A stretch of 64,000 bases of DNA. Source: an uncultured Desulfomonile sp. (GTDB lineage Bacteria > Desulfobacterota > Desulfomonilia > Desulfomonilales > Desulfomonilaceae). The notes beneath the pieces are model-generated. The model was given only the letters and a program-made list of their open reading frames with translations, did no database searches and was not told the origin of the DNA. How positions within the stretch are numbered: the stretch's first letter is position 1; every line of letters starts with the position of its first letter. Shown one piece after another: positions 36,405 to 45,319 of the stretch. The DNA lies in the NCBI GenBank assembly GCA_903952205.1, contig CAJBEZ010000063.1, positions 61,799 to 125,798 of the forward strand, in the 5' to 3' direction. A program made the translations under genes and the position numbers.

Positions 36405-38147
36405 TTACTCGTCTTCCGATTGCTCCTGCGCCCGGCCTCCTTCTATTACCACAACTCTATCCGAGCATTCTACTACCGACTTCCGGTGAGAGATGAATAC
36501 CACGGTCATTTTTCCCCGCAGATCTTGCATGGCTTGAATGATCCGTTGCTCATTTTTTGCGTCCAGGTTGCTCGTCGCTTCGTCCAGCAACAGCAAAGTA
36601 GGCTTACGCAATAGCGCTCTTGCCAGAGAGATTCTCTGCCGTTGCCCTCCTGAGAGCCTCACCCCACGATCCCCAACGATTGTCATAAGCCCCTCGGGCA
36701 ATGCTTTGACGAAGTCCGCGGCCGAGGCCATTTGCAGAGCGTTCCAGATGTCTTCCTCTGAACTCTCAGGCGAAGCCCACCGCATGTTGTCCTTCAACGT
36801 CTCATGGAACAACAGACTCTCCTGAGGAACGTAACCTACCGATTTACGCCAGGAATGTAGCACGCTTCCTTCCAGTGGCCGCCCGTCAATAAGCACTTGT
36901 CCAATATCGGGAGTCAACAAGCCGATCAGCAGGTCAGCAAACGTGCTCTTGCCACCACCGGACGGCCCAAGAATGACTGTCGTCTCTCGGGCGCGAATAA
37001 ACAGTTCCATCTGGTCAAGAACAAAGTTTCCGTCTTCCTTGTCATATTTAAAAGAAACGTTTCGAAACTCTACGCCAGTTTGCAGTTCGATCGGGTTCAC
37101 ATGAACCGATATTTCGGGTTCCTCGGCTTCTTGAAATTTCTCGAGCATTTCCAGCACCGCTTTGTAAGCGGGCAACATATTAAGAGTCCCCTGCCATGTC
37201 CGCTGCGTCCACGAGAACATGGGCACAAGACCGGCAAAAAGAAAAAGCATGATAAGCAGCCTGGACACGGGAATTTGAAGTATTTGAACTCCCACGAGAA
37301 AGAATACGCTCACTACAACGACTCCACCAATTTCGTAATACATCCCGGTAGAAGAGAGAATCCCGGCGAACCGATTGGCCTGTTGCTCAAGGTTTCCGCT
37401 CAATGAGCAGAAGCTCCGAATATGCCTATCTTCCGCTCCAAAACTCTTGGCAACCTTCATTCCAGACAGATGGTCCATCAAAACGCCAAATAAGGCGGCC
37501 ATAGTCTGACGCCATTCCTCACCAAGCTCATAAGACCTTCGATTGAGCGGCCTGAGGACCAAAAGTAATAATCCAGAACTGACAATCGCCACACACGTCA
37601 GAGGAAAAGACAGCATCATGGCTATGCCAATATGCACAAACACAACGAATATCGTGCTGATCAGCGCAAAAAGGCCGTACGTTCCGCTATCTATGGTCGC
37701 AAGATTTGATGTCATAACATGATTGATGTCTGATCCTCTGATTTGAATGAAACGGAGCCATTGAACCCGAGCCATAGCTCTAAACAGATCATCACGGAGC
37801 TTACGCGTGAATGCGTGAGACAGCTTTGAGTTGAGTATAGTGGACCACCGCTGTATCACGGCGTACAACGAGACTATTCCGACATACACGACCAGCACTG
37901 CGGGCAAGCTGAGTGGGAGGCCGGTGAAACGCCATATCTTACCGATTATCGCGACAATACCTTCGGGAGCAGAATCGCCTATACCGATCAATTGCAGGAA
38001 TGGGATCAGCATCAGCAGCCCGACCCCCTGTGTGAGCCCCATAACGATCAAAACCACAATGGCAAAGTAGGCTTTTTTCCCCGCTTGACGGAACAACTCT
38101 CTCAGGTATTCAAGGAATAACTTGTTTTTCGGGGTTAGTTCAAACAT
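36405..38147 (-). CDS. ABC exporter, fused permease and ATPase (MsbA-like)
   Basis: A 580-aa half-transporter of the type that exports lipids, peptides or drugs as a homodimer. Six hydrophobic segments fill residues 20-310, followed by the ATPase: Walker A GPSGGGKSTFADLL, Q-loop YVPQESLLF, signature LSGGQRQRISLARALL, Walker B LLLLDEATSNLD and switch His in VFISHRKS. No N-terminal peptidase C39 domain, so not a bacteriocin-type protease exporter. It is 10 kb from the RiPP-like cassette; a link is not supported. The small wHTH gene follows it. Confidence 0.88.
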   Translation of the reverse strand: MFELTPKNKLFLEYLRELFRQAGKKAYFAIVVLIVMGLTQGVGLLMLIPFLQLIGIGDSAPEGIVAIIGKIWRFTGLPLSLPAVLVVYVGIVSLYAVIQRWSTILNSKLSHAFTRKLRDDLFRAMARVQWLRFIQIRGSDINHVMTSNLATIDSGTYGLFALISTIFVVFVHIGIAMMLSFPLTCVAIVSSGLLLLVLRPLNRRSYELGEEWRQTMAALFGVLMDHLSGMKVAKSFGAEDRHIRSFCSLSGNLEQQANRFAGILSSTGMYYEIGGVVVVSVFFLVGVQILQIPVSRLLIMLFLFAGLVPMFSWTQRTWQGTLNMLPAYKAVLEMLEKFQEAEEPEISVHVNPIELQTGVEFRNVSFKYDKEDGNFVLDQMELFIRARETTVILGPSGGGKSTFADLLIGLLTPDIGQVLIDGRPLEGSVLHSWRKSVGYVPQESLLFHETLKDNMRWASPESSEEDIWNALQMASAADFVKALPEGLMTIVGDRGVRLSGGQRQRISLARALLRKPTLLLLDEATSNLDAKNEQRIIQAMQDLRGKMTVVFISHRKSVVECSDRVVVIEGGRAQEQSEDE

Positions 38148-38274
38148 AATTTTTTACGGGTCTCCAGTAAGATCTGTTGATTACTTCGCAAGACTCAGGC
38201 GGGGCAGGGGATTCGATTTTGGAGAAATAGCCGTAGCAAATAACGGGGCCGGGACATTGGGTGGGGATTTGGGG

Positions 38275-38937
38275 TCACCAGAGGCGCTCTGGGCATATTG
38301 ATTTCAACGCCTCAATGATCTCTTCCGGGTCCAAGCGTTTTGTGTAATCTATATCAACAGCGGCTTTAACAATCATCCCGTCTTGAGCAATTACATAGGT
38401 AGCGGTTAAAGGCAATTCGAAATGATTGCCACCTCCAGTCCTGGTTAGTTCAATCCCATAACTTGAATAAACCTGCAATAAGTCCTCGGGAATTGGGAAT
38501 ACTATTTCAAATTCACGTGCAACCTTGTTTCCTAAGTCGCTGAGCACTTCAAAACTAAGATCATTCTTTTCCACTGTAGACATGGAGTCATCCGGCGTTT
38601 GAGCGGATATAGCCACCAGTGACGCTCCCATAGAGTGAACTTCGTTAAGCCTGCGCTGCAATGACCGCAGCTCAATATTGCAATATGGTCACCAACCCCC
38701 TCGATAAAAAGATACAACCACAGGTCCCTGTCGTAACAAGACATCGAGTGATACAATCTGTCCAACAGCGTTAGGTAGTCTGAATTTGGGGGCCTGATCA
38801 CCTTCTCTGAGACATGTGTCGGTAATCCCGGATTTAGCGAGTTGATCCTGAGCCCTATCCATAATTGTAAGCTTGTCAGGTGGCACAAGTTTACGGTTTG
38901 CGGCTTTACGTCTTGATAGTTTTTCGTTTAAAGACAT
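38275..38937 (-). CDS. Selenocysteine-containing peroxiredoxin (AhpC/TSA family), in-frame UGA
   Basis: Thiol-type peroxidase of the AhpC/TSA-like family, 220 aa when UGA (38689-38691) is read as selenocysteine. The frame is open on both sides of a single UGA: the upstream part ends VVVSFYRGGW and the downstream part reads PYCNIELRSLQRR. Cys-containing relatives have FYRGGWCPYC, so Sec replaces the first Cys of a CxxC, giving U83-P-Y-C86. A stem-loop with GGUC in its loop lies 17 bases after the UGA, at the right place for a bacterial SECIS element. The start has GAGG with a 7-base spacer. Immediately downstream in the genome direction is nothing for 127 bases; upstream lies the hydrogenase terminator. 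Automatic callers will report two short genes. Confidence 0.9.
38655..38671 (-). promoter_or_regulatory. SECIS-like stem-loop
   Basis: On the minus strand GCTGC (38667-38671) pairs with GCAGC (38655-38659) around the 7-base loop GGTCATT. The loop's GGUC lies 22 bases after the UGA, close to the position of the GGUC loop in known bacterial formate dehydrogenase SECIS elements. Confidence 0.75.
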
Positions 38938-39087
38938 TATCGGTCCTCGAATATTCGGTTCATTGAAAACGTTACGTCCTGAGTTTAGCGGTTATATAAG
39001 TCAACTGGCTCCAGAACACAACCATCCCCTGAGAAATTAGTGGTTGAGTTTCTTAAGAAGGAGTTTTTCGATTTCCACCATGCAACA

Positions 39088-39114
39088 AAAAAACGGCCTT
39101 GACGGCCGTTTTTT
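39088..39114 (-). terminator. Terminator of the hydrogenase operon
   Basis: AAAAAACGGCC (39088-39098) and GGCCGTTTTTT (39104-39114) form a perfect 11-bp stem with a 5-base loop; on the minus strand it ends in a long T run. It lies about 25 bases after the hydrogenase large-subunit stop. Confidence 0.88.
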
Positions 39115-39137
39115 CTGTTTGGAGTCAATTTGTTACA

Positions 39138-40802
39138 CTATGACACTCTAAACTTGTAAATCTCGTTTGTCTTAGGATCGATGACGTGAACAGCGCATGC
39201 GATACATGGGTCAAATGAATGCACCGTGCGCAAGATTTCAAGTGGTTTCTTGGGATCAGCGACCGGAGTCCCTATCAGGGCGTTCTCAACCGCGCTCTTC
39301 TGTCCCTTGGAGTCAGCGGGGCCGAGGTTCCATGTTGATGGAACAACTTGCTGATAATTCTTGATCTTGCCTTTTTCAATGTTGATCCAATGTCCGAGGG
39401 ACCCTCTGGCGACGTCGTTCAGTCCAGCGCCCTGGCCGTTAACCGTTTCGTCCAGTTTGTAGTCTGTGAAAGTGCGAGTATCGCCTTTCTTAACGTTCTC
39501 GATAAGTTCCATGGTCCACTTTTCAGCGATCTTCGCATTCACGAGGCACTTGATTCCCCTGGCTCCAATTCGTCCAAGTGTCGACATAAGAGCTTCAGGA
39601 CCAACCCCAAGCTTCTTCATGACCATGTCTGTGGTCTCTTTAATTTCCTTGTTGCCGCCTACATAGGATACCAGACACTGTGCCAGCGGACCAACTTCCA
39701 TCACTTTGCCGTCATATCTCGGCGCCTTCATCCAGGAGTATTTTCCATCCTTGGACGTGGTGTCGGGAACAGCTCCCTTGAGAGCTTCGCCCTCCAGAGG
39801 CTTTGTCACGCCCACTGTGGGATTCAGAGGAGTTCCGTTCTCATACCAGGCTCTTGTGACATCTTCAGTGACCTTTGCAGGATCAACCGGTAATGATTTT
39901 AGTTGGCCATCCATGATGATGCCTCTCGGAAAATAGAAGCTCTCGGGCTCCTTATCGCTCTCAGGGAAATCACCATAGGCCAAGAAGTTCTTGTTTCCAC
40001 CGATTTTTGTCCAATCTTTGTAGAAACCCGCCACTGCAAGTAAATCAGGAATATAAACCTGTTCTATGAATGCAATCTGTTCTTTCAACATGAAAAGATA
40101 CTGGGAGATTCGGTCAGCGTTTAACTGCCCAATAACAGTAACTCCACCAGGCAGATGACCCTGCAGATGTGGGTTCTTCGCTCCCCAGATGGCTGTCATC
40201 TGAGCTGCGTGAACCTGCTGACGAAGGTTGTCCAGGTAATGCCCTACCGCCATCAGGTTGGCTTCCGCCGGCAGCTTGTAAGCTGGATGGCCCCAGTAGG
40301 CGTTTGCAAACGGGCCTAGCTGGCCTGAATCAACGAAGGCTTTGAGCTTTGATTTGAGTCCCTCATAATAGGCTTTTGGCTGAGGACGACCACTCACTGA
40401 CGCAGATAGGTCGGCGGTCTTGCCGGCGTCGGCCGACAGCGCCGACACAACATCGACCCAGTCAAGGGCGCAAAGCTGATAGAAATGAACCGTATGATCA
40501 TGCATGTTCTGTGCGGCATGCGTAAGATTACGAATTATCCTCGCATTGGGAGGAATCTTTATTTTTAGGGCGTCCTCAACCGCTCTTACAGAAGCCAGAG
40601 AGTGCACCAGTGTGCACACACCGCAGGACCTCTGTGTGAGTAGGTGGGCGTCACGTGGGTCACGTCCCTGAAGAATGATTTCAAGTCCCCGAAAAAGAGT
40701 GCCGGTGCTCCAGGCGTCCTTGACTTTACCATTCTCTATTTCGACTTCTATGCGTAGGTGACCCTCTATTCTTGGAATTGGGTCAACGACGACTCGTGCC
40801 AT
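39138..40802 (-). CDS. [NiFe] hydrogenase large subunit
   Basis: Catalytic subunit of a periplasmic uptake-type [NiFe] hydrogenase, 554 aa. The N-terminal RVVVDPIPRIEGHLRIEVEI leads to the first Ni-ligand pair in RSCGVCTLVHSLASVRAVE, and the second pair is at the C-terminus in DPCIACAVH. Both ends therefore have all four Cys ligands; there is no Sec here. After the final His comes the 15-residue tail VIDPKTNEIYKFRVS expected to be cut off during maturation, for which the protease at 10229-10717 is the obvious candidate. AAGGAG precedes the ATG. It follows the small subunit by 65 bases and travels across the membrane with it. Confidence 0.96.
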   Translation of the reverse strand: MARVVVDPIPRIEGHLRIEVEIENGKVKDAWSTGTLFRGLEIILQGRDPRDAHLLTQRSCGVCTLVHSLASVRAVEDALKIKIPPNARIIRNLTHAAQNMHDHTVHFYQLCALDWVDVVSALSADAGKTADLSASVSGRPQPKAYYEGLKSKLKAFVDSGQLGPFANAYWGHPAYKLPAEANLMAVGHYLDNLRQQVHAAQMTAIWGAKNPHLQGHLPGGVTVIGQLNADRISQYLFMLKEQIAFIEQVYIPDLLAVAGFYKDWTKIGGNKNFLAYGDFPESDKEPESFYFPRGIIMDGQLKSLPVDPAKVTEDVTRAWYENGTPLNPTVGVTKPLEGEALKGAVPDTTSKDGKYSWMKAPRYDGKVMEVGPLAQCLVSYVGGNKEIKETTDMVMKKLGVGPEALMSTLGRIGARGIKCLVNAKIAEKWTMELIENVKKGDTRTFTDYKLDETVNGQGAGLNDVARGSLGHWINIEKGKIKNYQQVVPSTWNLGPADSKGQKSAVENALIGTPVADPKKPLEILRTVHSFDPCIACAVHVIDPKTNEIYKFRVS

Positions 40803-40867
40803 TTTTCGCTCCTTCTTGTTAGGTTACCTAATTGGTAAATGACTGTTTGGCGGTAATTGCAAACTAA

Positions 40868-41803
40868 TTACTTCTGAACATAGAACGGGGCCATCTTGTC
40901 CCAGAAACCCGGCTCGCTGCATCCAATGCAGGGGTGTCCGGCGCCAATCGGCCAGTTAGTTCCCTGATTCCACAGTATTATTGGGCAGTTATTATACGTT
41001 TCAGGTCCAGCGCAACCGACTTCGTAAAGGCACCAATTTTTGGCCGCTCCTTCATCTCCAAACTGCTTTACAAATTCTTTGTTCTCAAAATGGCCTCTCC
41101 TCGGGCAGTTATCATGAATCAGACAGCCGTAGGCGAATAGTGGCCGACCTTTGTCATCCAACGCGGGGAGTTTTCCCAGTAGCAGATAATGAACGATTGT
41201 AGCTACCATGTTGTCAGCGTTCGGAGGACAACCCGCTACGTTAACGGTTTTTAGCCCTGTGACCTCTGCCACACTTTTAGCCCCCGTGGGATTGGGTTTG
41301 GCGGCCTGTACACCACCATCACAGGCGCAGGCTCCAACACATATAGTCGCCGCGGCGTTCTTGCAAACATGGTTCGCAATTTCAAGAAAAGTCTTTCCGT
41401 GTACTTTTCCATGCACTCCATTGTCTTTAGTAGGAATAGCCCCTTCAGCAATGCAAATATACTTGCCTTTTTGATCCTTGACTGTTTTCTCGAGAATTTC
41501 TTCAGCCTGGTCCCCAGCAGCCGCCATAATGGTTTCGTGGTAGGCAAGATCAATTACATCGAGAATGATGTCAGCGGCCCAGGGATAAGTTGATCTGATG
41601 AAGGATTCCGTACAACCTGTACACTCAGCGAAATGCATCCACACGACCGTGGGTCTCTTTTTCTCCAAGGCCTCGGCGATTCGCGGAGCAAAGGACATGG
41701 GGAGGCCCAAGACCGTCGCCATCAAACCGCAAAACTTCATGAAGTCGCGGCGGGAAACACCCTTAAGGGCCAACCTTTCGTTCAAATCGACATGACTGTC
41801 CAT
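40868..41803 (-). CDS. [NiFe] hydrogenase small subunit, Tat-exported
   Basis: Iron-sulfur electron-transfer subunit of the hydrogenase. 311 aa with a Tat signal (SRRDFMKFCGLMATVLG) that exports the folded heterodimer. The proximal cluster region is FAECTGCTESFIR, with further Cys in VGACACDGGV, VAGCPPNADN, GCLIHDNCPRRGHF, VGCAGPETYNNCP and HPCIGCSEPGF. There is no C-terminal membrane anchor, so the enzyme is probably soluble and passes electrons to cytochrome c3. The ribosome-binding site AAGGAGG is excellent. No third (cytochrome b) subunit is encoded in this operon. Confidence 0.96.
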   Translation of the reverse strand: MDSHVDLNERLALKGVSRRDFMKFCGLMATVLGLPMSFAPRIAEALEKKRPTVVWMHFAECTGCTESFIRSTYPWAADIILDVIDLAYHETIMAAAGDQAEEILEKTVKDQKGKYICIAEGAIPTKDNGVHGKVHGKTFLEIANHVCKNAAATICVGACACDGGVQAAKPNPTGAKSVAEVTGLKTVNVAGCPPNADNMVATIVHYLLLGKLPALDDKGRPLFAYGCLIHDNCPRRGHFENKEFVKQFGDEGAAKNWCLYEVGCAGPETYNNCPIILWNQGTNWPIGAGHPCIGCSEPGFWDKMAPFYVQK

Positions 41804-42126
41804 TATTATCCTCCTTGCATGGACTCTTTGGTGTGACTCTGTTTGTAGCGCTATACGAGTCTGCGATGCTGAAGGCCAGTTTGGAAGGACCGAACCGGTT
41901 AGCTTCCAGACTCTCTAAAGAAAAAACAGCGCATAGAAACCTATTGAAAAGAATAAACCTTCACAAACATTTTTTAGAATACTATGAAGAAAAACGAAAA
42001 TCAAGGCTATAAATACAATGAAATTAGAGTGTTACCTATTGCGTTTTAGTGTTATTCGGTCTGACCACGAGACATTGAGGCCGGCCAAATCATCCATCGC
42101 TATAATCCGCATCAATGTTTTCAATT
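41804..42126. other. Promoter region upstream of the hydrogenase operon
   Basis: 323 bases between the hydrogenase small subunit and the end of hemL, both on the minus strand. No gene is supported; a plus-strand frame at 41815-42012 lacks features. No recognisable sigma-54 element (TGGCAC...TTGC) was found. Confidence 0.45.
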
Positions 42127-43404
42127 CTAGAGGCTTCTCTCGGCGCAATTCAAAGTATAATCTATGTCCTGATCTGAATGCGCTGTACTGACAAACCACG
42201 CCTCAAACGCCGAAGGAGCAAGATAAATTCCCTGGTCCAACATTTTAGCAAAGAAAGTGTTGAATCGTGATTTGTCGGCTTTGATGGCCTCTTCATAATT
42301 AGTTACAGATTCCATGTCAAAAAATACAGAAAACAGTGACCCTAAACGGTTTACTGTATTTTTTAACGACTTTCTCGAGAGGATCTCCGCTAATCCCCTG
42401 GTAAGACGCGACGATTTCTCTTCCAGGGAAGGATATGGATTGTCTCTTTTCAAAATTCTTAAAGTCGCTAGGCCCGCAGAAACAGCCAGCGGATTTCCCG
42501 AAAGCGTTCCGGCCTGATATACCCCACCAACTGGCGCCAAGAACTCCATAATCTTGCGTGGACCACCGAAAGCCCCCACGGGTAATCCTCCGCCAATGAT
42601 TTTTCCTAGACAGGTCAAGTCAGGAATGACTCCGTAAAGCTCCTGTGCCCCTCCCAGAGCTACCCTGAAACCACTGATAACCTCATCAAAAATCAACAAA
42701 GAGCCATTACTGGAACAAATATCCCGAAGTCCCTCCAGAAAACCAGCCAACGGCTTTACTACTCCCATGTTGCCGGCAATCGGTTCCACAATTATAGCGG
42801 CAATCTGGCCCGGCATGGACTGAAAACACTCCCTGACGCCTTCCAAATCGTTATAGGGGAGAACAATGGTTTGCTCGACCAAAGATTTGGGCGCTCCCAG
42901 GGAATCCGGGATGGAGAAGGTGGCCGCCCCGGACCCTGCCTTGGCCAAAAGACCATCACTGTGGCCGTGATAACAACCTGAAAACTTGACTATTTTTTCT
43001 CGGCCCGTATATCCTCGAGCCAGGCGAATGGCGCTCATGGTAGCTTCTGTGCCGGAACTGACCAGTCGAACCATTTCAATGGAAGGAACCAGCTCGGATA
43101 TCAACTCCGCCATATCAATCTCACGCCTTGTAGGGGCCCCAAACGATGTTCCATCCCGCATCGTCCTCGATATGGCGTCCAGGACTTCCGGATTAGCGTG
43201 CCCCAAGATGAGTGGACCCCAAGAACAAACGTAATCGATAAAGTCGTTACCATCTTCATCTACGATGTGACTGCCTTGGCCTGACTTAATGAAATGCGGA
43301 CACAGCCCCACAGATCGGAAAGCTCTGACTGGAGAATTTACTCCTCCTGGAATGTATCCAACCGCCTTTGAATAAAGTTCCTCTGAAACCTTGTTGATTA
43401 TCAT
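42127..43404 (-). CDS. hemL: Glutamate-1-semialdehyde 2,1-aminomutase
   Basis: PLP enzyme forming 5-aminolevulinate in the C5 pathway. Start at 43404 (MIINKVSEELYSKAVGYIPGG) is preferred, with GGAG 8 bases upstream; the frame with seven extra codons has no site. About 425 aa, the family length. Motifs: GGVNSPVRAF, VSSGTEATMSAIRLARGYTGR, IVEPIAGNMGVV, LIFDEVISGFR and the PLP Lys in LGKIIGGGLPVGAFGG. It follows an ahbA/B gene by 40 bases, forming a heme-synthesis pair. Confidence 0.96.
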   Translation of the reverse strand: MIINKVSEELYSKAVGYIPGGVNSPVRAFRSVGLCPHFIKSGQGSHIVDEDGNDFIDYVCSWGPLILGHANPEVLDAISRTMRDGTSFGAPTRREIDMAELISELVPSIEMVRLVSSGTEATMSAIRLARGYTGREKIVKFSGCYHGHSDGLLAKAGSGAATFSIPDSLGAPKSLVEQTIVLPYNDLEGVRECFQSMPGQIAAIIVEPIAGNMGVVKPLAGFLEGLRDICSSNGSLLIFDEVISGFRVALGGAQELYGVIPDLTCLGKIIGGGLPVGAFGGPRKIMEFLAPVGGVYQAGTLSGNPLAVSAGLATLRILKRDNPYPSLEEKSSRLTRGLAEILSRKSLKNTVNRLGSLFSVFFDMESVTNYEEAIKADKSRFNTFFAKMLDQGIYLAPSAFEAWFVSTAHSDQDIDYTLNCAERSL

Positions 43405-43444
43405 GAACAATTCTCCGTTTGACATCTGTTATCAGAGAGATGAA

Positions 43445-43927
43445 TTAATCATCAAAGTAAGTCATGCTGACCTTTTTGAGCTCTCTCTCGCTGAACAGAA
43501 TTTCGTATTCCTCCAGGCCGACCTCTTTCGCCATCCTGGCAACCGTTTCCATGCACTCGTCTTTCGAGGATGAATGTATCATAGTAAAAAGATTTCCGCC
43601 CATTGCCCCAAAAGGAGGGCGTTCGTAACAATGAGTGACTTGTGGAACATTGGCGAAGATTTGTCCGATCTCCTCCACACGATCGGGCGAAACCTTCCAT
43701 ACAACCATTCCATTGAAGTTAATCCCCGCCTCAATGTGTCTGATCATGGCGCCGATTCTGCGAATTATCCCTGAATCCACCATTCGGTTAATCCGTAAAA
43801 TAACTTCCTCTTCCGACACATTGAGTTCCCTCCCGATCAACTCGTAAGGCTCTGGGCTTCCAGAAAGATCTCCTTGAAGAGCGGATAGAATCCCTTTGTC
43901 GATTGGTTCAAGCTTAAGACTGGACAT
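43445..43927 (-). CDS. Siroheme decarboxylase subunit (AhbA/AhbB, AsnC/Lrp-like)
   Basis: Subunit of the siroheme decarboxylase of the alternative heme pathway, which resembles AsnC/Lrp regulators. 160 aa: an N-terminal wHTH (PIDKGILSALQGDLSGSPEP, ELNVSEEEVILRINRMVDSG) followed by IIRRIGAMIRHIEAGINFNG and a RAM-like domain with VTHCYERPPF, NLFTMIHSSS and LFSERELKKVSM. The His/Tyr-rich signature and the hemL neighbour argue for an enzyme subunit rather than a regulator. I cannot tell AhbA from AhbB, and the partner is not in the window. Confidence 0.8.
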   Translation of the reverse strand: MSSLKLEPIDKGILSALQGDLSGSPEPYELIGRELNVSEEEVILRINRMVDSGIIRRIGAMIRHIEAGINFNGMVVWKVSPDRVEEIGQIFANVPQVTHCYERPPFGAMGGNLFTMIHSSSKDECMETVARMAKEVGLEEYEILFSERELKKVSMTYFDD

Positions 43928-43978
43928 TTGATGTCTATACCTTTTAAAATTTGTTTAATTTATACTTCGACGGATCAA

Positions 43979-44758
43979 ATGAGCAAAGAAAAATATACAT
44001 TGTGTTTTGTGTTTGCGATGGGAGTAGAATCTCGCCGCTTTTTAAAACGTGTCGAAATCCGAAAGCGCTGGAAAGTTGGGCACGCCACGCACCGGGAGGT
44101 ATTTTTTGAGGGCGGAGAGTTCCTGGTGATCCGAAGTGGAATTGGTTTCCAGAAAGCTTTGGCCGCCAGTAAAAACGTCAACTCTTGTCCCGATTACATG
44201 CTAAGTGTCGGAACTTGCGGGGCGTTAGTCCACGATCTGACGCCGGGAGACATTGTGCTGGCGAGTGAAACCATTTATTCTGAAGATCCAAGAGTGAGAG
44301 TCAAATGCTCGGGACGCCTTCTAGCCGCATCAGAGGCAGTTTGTTCCAAGTTAGGTCTGAATTTCCGGGTCGCCCCGATAGTAACATCCGATAGAGCTGT
44401 ATTCTTGAGATCCGAGAGAGAAAAACTGAAATTAAGATTCGGGGCCGAGGCCGTAGACATGGAAAGTCACGCTATCGGAGTGGGGGCTGCTTCAATCGGT
44501 TCATCATTTGGCGTGATACGAGTGGTGTCTGACGGGATAGACTCTCCACCGCTCCCGGACCGTTCGATCATAAAAAACTGGAGGAACAGGCTACACAAAC
44601 TTCCTGAAAATATTGGTCCACTATTTGCGTGGTGGAAGTTCCTGAAGTCTTTCAACGCTTCGATCAAGAAACTTGACGGACCATTGATTGAATTGACCAG
44701 GACGATTCACAAATCCAATTTCAGGGATACATTTCAAACTTGGAATAAGCGTCCATGA
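43979..44758 (+). CDS. Nucleoside phosphorylase / MTA-SAH nucleosidase family protein
   Basis: Member of the PNP/UDP phosphorylase superfamily, about 259 aa from ATG 43979 (a TTG at 43928 would add 17 residues). The fold's signature is GTCGALVHDLTPGDIVLA, then AVDMESHAIGVGAASIG and GVIRVVSDGID. Such enzymes cleave N-glycosidic bonds of nucleosides such as methylthioadenosine, or act as hopanoid-associated phosphorylases; the C-terminal 45 residues (FLKSFNASIKKLDGPLIE) are unlike MTA/SAH nucleosidase. Diverges from the ahbA/B gene. Confidence 0.78.
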   Translation: MSKEKYTLCFVFAMGVESRRFLKRVEIRKRWKVGHATHREVFFEGGEFLVIRSGIGFQKALAASKNVNSCPDYMLSVGTCGALVHDLTPGDIVLASETIYSEDPRVRVKCSGRLLAASEAVCSKLGLNFRVAPIVTSDRAVFLRSEREKLKLRFGAEAVDMESHAIGVGAASIGSSFGVIRVVSDGIDSPPLPDRSIIKNWRNRLHKLPENIGPLFAWWKFLKSFNASIKKLDGPLIELTRTIHKSNFRDTFQTWNKRP

Positions 44759-44890
44759 ACAACGAATTGGCGCTGAACATCAGCAGTTTAACCTCATGAG
44801 TTAGGATTTGCTAGGTTTTATTCCAAAGAGCGATCCAACAGACTCTACAATCAACATAAGAGCCTTGGTGGCATATAATTAGGAGACAAC

Positions 44891-45319
44891 TTGGTCAATC
44901 AAACTATGTTTCCCGACCACATAACGAGGGAACGTCTTTTCGAGTGCACGGTCTATTATGAAGACACCGATTGCATGGGTGTAGTGTATCATGCAAATTA
45001 TCTGAGATTCCTTGAACGCGCCCGTTCCGAATACGTCGCGAATCGTTTGGGAACTAGCATTGTGGATTACCATAAACGTGGATGCCTGTTCATGGTCCAC
45101 AAGATTGAAATTGCTTACCATTCCCCTGCAAGACTCGGAGATATTCTTACGATTAGAACCTGGATTGATAAAACAACCTCTTTCCGAATTGTTGTAAAGC
45201 AGATTATAATTAGGAAAGGCCTGCCTAAGGACTATCTTGTGACTGCCGGTGTGACACTTGTAGCAGTTGGCGCCGATGGACAGCTCATGGAGATTCCTGA
45301 AGAGTTTCATGGCCTTTAG
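44891..45319 (+). CDS. Acyl-CoA thioesterase, YbgC/4-hydroxybenzoyl-CoA type
   Basis: Hotdog-fold thioesterase, 142 aa. The start is TTG at 44891 with AGGAG 5 bases upstream. The hallmark YYEDTDCMGVVYHANYLRFLERAR includes the catalytic Asp region, and the rest fits the single hotdog domain (MVHKIEIAYHSPARLGDILTI). In tol-pal-associated YbgC such enzymes hydrolyse short-chain acyl-CoA. Overlaps the following exported protein gene. Confidence 0.88.
   Translation: MVNQTMFPDHITRERLFECTVYYEDTDCMGVVYHANYLRFLERARSEYVANRLGTSIVDYHKRGCLFMVHKIEIAYHSPARLGDILTIRTWIDKTTSFRIVVKQIIIRKGLPKDYLVTAGVTLVAVGADGQLMEIPEEFHGL

Noticed and set aside
36405..38147. ABC exporter as the transporter of the RiPP-like peptide
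   Set aside because: It lies about 10 kb away with unrelated genes between and lacks a peptidase domain; no evidence for a link.
38275..38937. Peroxiredoxin as a pseudogene or as two genes
   Set aside because: Only one stop interrupts the frame, it is UGA at the exact Cys position of relatives, and a SECIS-like stem follows; selenocysteine explains it better.
41815..42012. 65-codon plus-strand frame upstream of the hydrogenase
   Set aside because: No ribosome-binding site, no motif, and it overlaps the expected hydrogenase promoter region.
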